NCBI GenBank assembly: GCA_030149965.1 | Contig: JASLHB010000006.1 | Coordinates: forward strand, 1 to 6,197 | Reading direction: 5' to 3' | DNA from: Wohlfahrtiimonas sp. | GTDB taxonomy: Bacteria > Pseudomonadota > Gammaproteobacteria > Cardiobacteriales > Wohlfahrtiimonadaceae | Length of the DNA: 6,197 bases | Shown here: piece after piece, positions 5,931 to 6,197 of the stretch | Numbering within the stretch: the first letter of the stretch is position 1 | How the letters are laid out: each line of letters starts with the position of its first letter | Position numbers and translations under genes: made by a program | Notes under the pieces: generated by a model | The model's database searches: none | What the model was told of the DNA's origin: nothing | Seen by the model: only the letters and a program-made list of their open reading frames with translations

Positions 5931-5954
5931 TAATTTAAACTGAAGTTTAAATTA
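5931..5954 (-). repeat. Perfect AT-rich hairpin containing the tsf stop codon
   Basis: Ten-base arms TAATTTAAAC (5931-5940) and GTTTAAATTA (5945-5954) are perfect inverted repeats around a four-base centre (TGAA on plus, TTCA on minus). The tsf stop codon TAA (5954-5952) is the base of the stem. It lies 10 nt before the tsf terminator stem in the transcript, so the mRNA would end in two tandem hairpins. No T-run follows this one directly, so it is not a terminator itself. Confidence 0.6.
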
Positions 5955-6197
5955 CTTGCTCAAACCTGCTTGAGCCATAACTTCTGTAGCGAAGTCGATT
6001 GTTGTGATTTCTACGCCTTCACCTAATTCAAAACGTACGAACGCTTTAACTTTAGCTGATTTAGACTTCAACAATTTACCAACGCTCATGTCTGGATCTT
6101 TGATGAATGCTTGACCTTCCAAAGTAACTTCTTCTAAGTACTTACGGATACGACCTTCAACCATTTTTTCAACGATGTCAGCTGGCTTACCTGATTC
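5952..6197 (-). CDS. tsf: Translation elongation factor Ts (partial, C-terminal 81 residues)
   Basis: EF-Ts is the cytosolic guanine-nucleotide exchange factor that recycles EF-Tu-GDP. The frame is open from the right edge to the stop at 5952-5954; the start and N-terminal domain lie outside. The visible part begins ESGKPADIVEKMVEGR and continues IRKYLEEVTLEGQAFIKDP, the strongly conserved part of the second core subdomain and the coiled-coil region in this family. It ends with FVRFELGEGVE and FATEVMAQAGLSK, the usual C-terminal pattern. The M at 6164 is internal (the second M of VEKMVEGR), not a start. In most bacteria rpsB precedes tsf, so rpsB is expected beyond the right edge; this is inference. 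The gene is convergent with proS and has its own terminator. Confidence 0.97.
   Translation of the reverse strand, partial: ESGKPADIVEKMVEGRIRKYLEEVTLEGQAFIKDPDMSVGKLLKSKSAKVKAFVRFELGEGVEITTIDFATEVMAQAGLSK

Noticed and set aside
1..6197. CRISPR array, insertion sequence, tRNA or rRNA gene, toxin-antitoxin pair, or phage gene
   Set aside because: I see no spaced direct repeats, transposase motifs, terminal inverted repeats, or tRNA-like cloverleaf. Every gap between genes is under 200 nt and is accounted for by control signals.

Overview
This is ordinary chromosomal housekeeping DNA from an AT-rich proteobacterium, most likely a gammaproteobacterium. The ProRS carries the long bacterial INS editing domain. 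The complex I subunits are of the alpha/beta/mitochondrial-like type: short NuoB, and NuoC and NuoD as separate genes rather than the fused NuoCD of E. coli. My best guess at the group is Cardiobacteriales-like (Wohlfahrtiimonas/Ignatzschineria/Suttonella). This rests on remembered protein style, not on a search, and is weak.

Layout. The left third (1-2065, minus strand) is the promoter-proximal end of an NADH:quinone oxidoreductase operon, in the order nuoA, nuoB, nuoC, nuoD, with nuoD running off the left edge. The genes are tightly packed: A and B overlap by 10 nt, B and C are 9 nt apart, and C and D share one base (TAATG). A 193-nt divergent intergenic region (2066-2258) separates nuoA from a plus-strand M20D-family metallo-amidohydrolase (2259-3455). 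Sixty nt later comes a small exported DUF4124 protein (3516-4022), closed by a strong intrinsic terminator. proS (4099-5805, prolyl-tRNA synthetase) follows, probably from its own promoter that overlaps this terminator. proS and tsf (elongation factor Ts, minus strand, right edge) are convergent, and each has its own intrinsic terminator in the gap between them.

Function. nuoA-D encode one membrane subunit (A) and three of the connecting, quinone-reducing subunits (B, C, D) of one respiratory complex. proS and tsf both serve translation but are convergent and separate units. The amidohydrolase and the DUF4124 protein may be co-transcribed, since no terminator lies between them, but nothing shows a shared function.

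I looked for an undescribed system and do not see one. The points worth a second look are regulatory: a 16-bp dyad at the -10 region before the DUF4124 gene, a candidate proS promoter whose start point lies inside the upstream terminator stem, and a perfect AT-rich hairpin that contains the tsf stop codon. A few protein-level oddities in NuoB, NuoC and the amidohydrolase are also listed.
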